A program made the position numbers and the translations under genes. Below are positions 60,463 through 64,000 of a DNA stretch of 64,000 nt, in pieces. The DNA is from an uncultured Coriobacteriaceae bacterium. GTDB taxonomy: Bacteria; Actinomycetota; Coriobacteriia; Coriobacteriales; Atopobiaceae. Under the pieces are notes generated by a model, which searched no databases, was not told where the DNA came from, and was given only the letters and a program-made list of their open reading frames with translations. How positions within the stretch are numbered: position 1 is the first letter of the stretch; each line of letters opens with the position of its first letter. The stretch spans positions 62,001-126,000 of the forward strand of contig CACYGL010000001.1 in the NCBI GenBank assembly GCA_902773995.1, given 5' to 3'.

Positions 60463-63369
60463 TTATGCGTTCTCCTCACGCGACTCGTCGCTCGAGTTAC
60501 CTGTGTAGGGATGCGTGCGGTTGAACTCCTTGTGCGTGCGGTTGTACTCGCGGCGCTTCTCTCGCATGATCTTGGCCTCGTCCGACCCAGAGTTTGCCAC
60601 GATCTTCACCGCGCGCTTGATTGCGTAGCTCGCAAGCCCTGCCACCTTGTCCTCGGCCACGCGCATGTCGGTCATCTCGGGGTGATCGCGGTAGAGGTGG
60701 ATGGCGTCGAACTTGCAGCGGGTCGTGCAGATGCCGCAGCCAATGCACTTGTTGGGGTCAACGACGGAGGCGCCGCAGCTCAGGCAGCGCTTGGTCTCTA
60801 TTGCCACCTGCTCGGCCGTGAGGGTACGGTGCGTGTCGCGGAAGCGGTCGGCACCCTCGGGGTCCATGCCCTCCTCCTGGCGCCCCGCGTTGTCGTAGGA
60901 GTCGATGAGAAGGTCATCCTTGTCGAACTCCAGGTAGTTGTGGCGGTCGCGGCCAATGGTCATGCTCGCACCCTCCTGCACGCGGCGGTGCAGCGACTCG
61001 GCGGCATAGTGGCCGGCGGCAATGGCGTCAATCACGAACTTGGGGCCGGTAAGGACGTCACCGCCCACAAAAATGTCCTTGTCTGCCGTCTGGAACGTGA
61101 GGGCGTCTGCCTGCGGGTAGTTGCCGTGGTGGAAGGTGACCGAACGGCCGTCGAGAAGGCCGCCCCACTCAATGGCCTGGCCAATGGCAAACACCACCTG
61201 GGTGCAGGGCACGGTGATGGTCTCGTCTTCGTTGTAGAGCGGCGAGAAACGCTTTGTCTTGGGGTCGATGACCTGCGTGCAGCGCTTGAAGACGACGCCC
61301 CTCACGTGGCCGGCCTCGTCGACGAGCACCTCCTTGGGGCCCCAGCCGTTCTGGACGGTTACGCCATCCTCGAGCGTCTCGGCAATCTCTGCGTTGGTTG
61401 CCGGCATCTCGTCGCGCTGCTCGAGTGAGACCATCGTAACGGTGGCGGCGCCACGGCGCTTGGCGTTACGCGCACAGTCGACGGCCACGTTGCCGCCACC
61501 AACCACCACAACGTCGCCGGACATGGCGGGGTTGCCCTTGGCCATGGAGTCCTCGAGGTAGTGCACGGCAACGTCCGTGCCCTCGGCTGTGTCGCCGGGG
61601 ACTCCGGGGCGCCTGCCGCCCTGGCAGCCCACGGCCACGAAGAACGCCTGGAAGCCCTGTTCACGCAGCTGATCGAGAGTCACGTCGCGGCCAACCTCGA
61701 CGCCGCAGCGAATCTCGACGCCCAGGCTCTTGATGATCTCGACCTCGGCGAGAAGCACGTCCTTCTCGAGCTTGTAGGACGGGATGCCGTACATCATCAT
61801 GCCGCCGGGTTGCTCGTGCTTCTCGAACACGACGGGCGAGTAGCCGAGAAGGGCCAGGTAGTACGCGCAGGAGAGTCCTGCAGGGCCCGCACCGATGATT
61901 GCGATCTTCTGATCGAAGTGGTCGTGGACCGAGGGAACCGCGCGGTTGGGCACGGCATGCTCTGCCTGCGCAAGGTCGTAGTCGGCGACGAACTTCTTGA
62001 CCGCGTCGATGGAGACGGGCTGGTCTATGGTGCCACGCGTGCACGCGTCCTCGCAGCGCTTGTTGCAGATTCGGCCGCATACGGCGGGGAACGGGTTCAT
62101 GGTACGGATGAGCTCGACGGCCTCCTGATACTTGCCCTCCTTGGCCTTCTGGAGGTAGGCCTGCACGGGTACGTGCGCCGGGCAGGCGGCCTTGCAGGGG
62201 GCAGAGCCCGTGGGCCAGGTGTTGTGCATGCGGGCAGTGTCGCGGTAGTTCTCGTCCCAGGCGTACTTGCCCCAGTGGATGGCGTCGGGAAGGATGGCAC
62301 GCGGATACTTGGGCTGCTCGCCGTTGGCGCGGCAGAGCTTCTGGCCCAGCTTCACGGCACCTGCCGGGCAGGACTCCACGCAGAGGCCGCAAGCGACGCA
62401 GTTCTCGGGCGTGACCTTGGCCGTGAAGGAGGAGCGCGAAAGGTTGGGCGTGTTGAAGAGCATGCTGGTGCGCAGGGCGTTGCAGATCTTCACGTCGCAG
62501 TTGCAGATGTCGAAGATCTTGTTCTCGCCGTCGATGTTGGTGATCTGGTGGACAAAGCCGTTGTCCTCGGCGCGCTTGAGAATCTCAAGCGCCTCCTCGG
62601 TGGTGATGTAGTGCGCGCGGCCAGTCTCAACGGTGTAGTCGGCCATGTCGCCAACCTGGATGCACCAGTCGTCGGGGTCATCCGCACAACCCTCGCCAAG
62701 CTTCGTGCGAGAGTAGCGGCAGGAGCAAATGCCTGCTGAGATGTGGCCCTCGTACTTCTTGAGCCAGTAGGAGATGCGCTCGAGCTTGACGGCCTCGTTC
62801 TGGAAGTTGACGGCCTCCTCGACGGGGATTACGTGCATGCCGACGCCGTCGCCTCCTGGCGGGACCATCTGCGTGATGCCAGCGAGCGGGATGAAGGTCA
62901 TGCGCTCGAAGAAGTTCGCGACGGCGGGGTTCTTGTCGATGCGGTCCTTGCTTGAGTTGAAGAGCTCTGCAGAGCCGGGGACAAAGAACGGCAGGCGCCA
63001 GCGCTTGATGCGCGGTGCGTCCGCTATGGGGCCGTCATCGTTGTAGTGGTCACCATAGTCGTACTCGAGGATGCCAATGACGCTCATCTGGTCGAGGAGC
63101 TCCTGCAGGTGGGCGGGCTCAATCTCGGGCGCCAGGGCCATCATCTGGTCAAAGTCGTAGAACTGGCGGAGCTTCATGCGGTTGCCAAGATCGACCATCT
63201 CGTCGGTGAGGACCTCCTTGAGGCCCCAGTACTCGGGATCGTTTGTCTTGACGCCGCCAATCTTGTGCTTCACAACGTCGGTGATCTTGCGGCCGAGCTT
63301 TGCCACGGCAGCGTTGCGCTGGGCCTCGTTCTGGTAGATGGAACGGGGCTGTTCAAACTGTTCCGGCAT
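60463..63369 (-). CDS. Multi-cluster Fe-S flavoprotein with GltD-like NAD(P)H domain
   Basis: 968 residues. Residues 1-~310 form an N-terminal unit with a Cys-rich pattern (ICSCRYSRTKLGEGC, then DWCIQ and ICNCDVKICN). A ferredoxin site follows (CVACGLCVESCPAG, ~316), then the GltD-type helical Fe-S domain (CKAACPAHVPVQAYLQKA, CGRICNKRCEDAC, ~393-440). FAD binding is IAIIGAGPAGLSCAYYLALL (~488), NAD(P)H binding is VVVVGGGNVAVDCARNAKRR (~620), and a C-terminal ferredoxin lies at ~870-905 (RCLSCGASV, CIGCGICTTRCKFDAI). The C-terminal two thirds resemble glutamate synthase beta-chain oxidoreductases. Placement between hypB and hypA suggests electron transfer to or from a hydrogenase, which is inference. 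Confidence 0.85.
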   Translation of the reverse strand: MPEQFEQPRSIYQNEAQRNAAVAKLGRKITDVVKHKIGGVKTNDPEYWGLKEVLTDEMVDLGNRMKLRQFYDFDQMMALAPEIEPAHLQELLDQMSVIGILEYDYGDHYNDDGPIADAPRIKRWRLPFFVPGSAELFNSSKDRIDKNPAVANFFERMTFIPLAGITQMVPPGGDGVGMHVIPVEEAVNFQNEAVKLERISYWLKKYEGHISAGICSCRYSRTKLGEGCADDPDDWCIQVGDMADYTVETGRAHYITTEEALEILKRAEDNGFVHQITNIDGENKIFDICNCDVKICNALRTSMLFNTPNLSRSSFTAKVTPENCVACGLCVESCPAGAVKLGQKLCRANGEQPKYPRAILPDAIHWGKYAWDENYRDTARMHNTWPTGSAPCKAACPAHVPVQAYLQKAKEGKYQEAVELIRTMNPFPAVCGRICNKRCEDACTRGTIDQPVSIDAVKKFVADYDLAQAEHAVPNRAVPSVHDHFDQKIAIIGAGPAGLSCAYYLALLGYSPVVFEKHEQPGGMMMYGIPSYKLEKDVLLAEVEIIKSLGVEIRCGVEVGRDVTLDQLREQGFQAFFVAVGCQGGRRPGVPGDTAEGTDVAVHYLEDSMAKGNPAMSGDVVVVGGGNVAVDCARNAKRRGAATVTMVSLEQRDEMPATNAEIAETLEDGVTVQNGWGPKEVLVDEAGHVRGVVFKRCTQVIDPKTKRFSPLYNEDETITVPCTQVVFAIGQAIEWGGLLDGRSVTFHHGNYPQADALTFQTADKDIFVGGDVLTGPKFVIDAIAAGHYAAESLHRRVQEGASMTIGRDRHNYLEFDKDDLLIDSYDNAGRQEEGMDPEGADRFRDTHRTLTAEQVAIETKRCLSCGASVVDPNKCIGCGICTTRCKFDAIHLYRDHPEMTDMRVAEDKVAGLASYAIKRAVKIVANSGSDEAKIMREKRREYNRTHKEFNRTHPYTGNSSDESREENA

Positions 63370-63372
63370 CTC

Positions 63373-64000
63373 TTACGCCCTCCAGAGGTCGATTTCGTGG
63401 CGAACCCAATCGGCGAGCTGGTCCATGCCCTCGCCCGTCTTGGCCGAGATCTTGATGAGCTGGCAGCCGGGATTGCGCTGACGCAGGTAGGTCTCAAAGG
63501 TATCGAGGTCAAAGTCGAAGTACGGCATCACGTCAATCTTGTTGAGAAGCACAACGTCGGCCTTCTCGAACATGAGGGGGTACTTGAGGGGCTTGTCATC
63601 GCCCTCGGGAACGGAGAGGATCACGGCATTCTTGGACGCGCCGGTATCGAACTCGGCGGGGCACACGAGATTGCCCACGTTCTCAAGGAAGACGAGGTCA
63701 AGCCCCGTGGCATCAAGGGAGTCGATGCCTGTGCGCGTCATTCCGGCATCCAGGTGGCACATGCCGCCAGTGTGGAGCTGGATGGCGCGGGCTCCCGTCT
63801 GGCTGATGATGTGGTCGGTGTCAACGGCTCCGTCGATGTCCGCCTCCATCACGCCTATGCGATAGGTGTCCTTGAGCAGGTTGATGAGACGTGTGAGCGT
63901 CGTGGTCTTGCCCGAACCTGGGGAGCTCATGACGTTGAGAAGAAATTGCCCGCGTGACTTGAGGTCTTCTCGCACGCGGTCTGCCTCGGCGTCATTGTCG
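63373..64000 (-). CDS. hypB: Hydrogenase nickel incorporation GTPase HypB (5' end outside window)
   Basis: At least 208 residues, open to the window edge; the frame before the first in-window start candidate (GTG 63975) reads NDAEADRVREDL, typical HypB sequence, so the gene starts beyond 64000. G1 MSSPGSGKTTTLTRLI, then GVMEADIDGAVDTD, HTGGMCHLDAGM (metal-binding Cys/His), VFLENVGNLVCPAEFD and LLNKIDVMPYFDF are present. HypB is the GTPase that drives nickel insertion. Whether it has an N-terminal His-rich stretch cannot be seen. The flavoprotein gene starts 3 bases after its stop. Confidence 0.92.
   Translation of the reverse strand, partial: DNDAEADRVREDLKSRGQFLLNVMSSPGSGKTTTLTRLINLLKDTYRIGVMEADIDGAVDTDHIISQTGARAIQLHTGGMCHLDAGMTRTGIDSLDATGLDLVFLENVGNLVCPAEFDTGASKNAVILSVPEGDDKPLKYPLMFEKADVVLLNKIDVMPYFDFDLDTFETYLRQRNPGCQLIKISAKTGEGMDQLADWVRHEIDLWRA

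Noticed and set aside
1-64000. tRNA, rRNA or tmRNA genes
   Set aside because: No T-loop GGTTCGAATCC-type signal with a matching acceptor stem was found in any intergenic gap.

Overview
The window is chromosomal DNA from a high-GC Gram-positive anaerobe, most likely a Coriobacteriia member (Olsenella/Atopobiaceae-like). This is inferred from gene content, because no rRNA is present. Supporting points are actinobacterial SOS boxes (GAAC-N4-GTTC), a GarA-like FHA gene beside an FtsR-like MerR gene, SpoVS without other sporulation genes, hydrogenase maturation genes, and many GTG/TTG starts.

Region 1 (1-17003, + strand) is a housekeeping block: rnj end, ftsK, a RodZ-like gene, yajQ, rimO, pgsA, cinA, recA, recX, rny, an uncharacterised GHKL ATPase, spoVS, miaB, miaA and hflX. 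It keeps the old Gram-positive order pgsA-cinA-recA-rny-x-spoVS-miaB. The ATPase sits where Bacillus has ymdB.

Region 2 (17016-24208) is an SOS and nucleotide block. lexA is divergent from a LysM/one-TM protein that looks like the SOS division inhibitor YneA, with three LexA-type boxes between them. nrdR-dut, two NCS2 nucleobase permeases (purine, then uracil) and a thioredoxin-reductase-like flavoprotein follow.

Region 3 (24443-38825) holds an OB-like surface protein, a ClC channel, a secreted NlpC/P60 hydrolase and apt. It also has a minus-strand operon (second CDP-alcohol phosphatidyltransferase, D,D-carboxypeptidase, GcvT/YgfZ-like, RidA, FHA, MerR), an M20 peptidase, a DUF1292 protein, serC-serA and a HAD hydrolase.

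Region 4 (38867-47224) has a three-gene operon pairing an Fe-S flavin reductase with both subunits of an aconitase-X dehydratase (substrate unknown). A set of covarying hairpins, recQ, a MATE transporter and an AlaX-type editing protein follow.

Region 5 (47329-59025) is an acquired defence island. It holds a 5'-truncated GmrSD-like gene, an IS1595-type transposase fragment, and a class 2 DISARM-like locus: drmE, drmA, drmB and a convergent cytosine methyltransferase. No drmC is present. By eye its base composition is poorer in G+C than the flanks.

Region 6 (59253-64000, - strand) holds a phosphoglycolate-phosphatase-like HAD gene, a large MITE-like stem-loop, and hypB (cut by the window edge), a 968-residue multi-cluster flavoprotein and hypA as one operon.

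No rRNA, tRNA, CRISPR array, integrase or complete insertion sequence was recognised.
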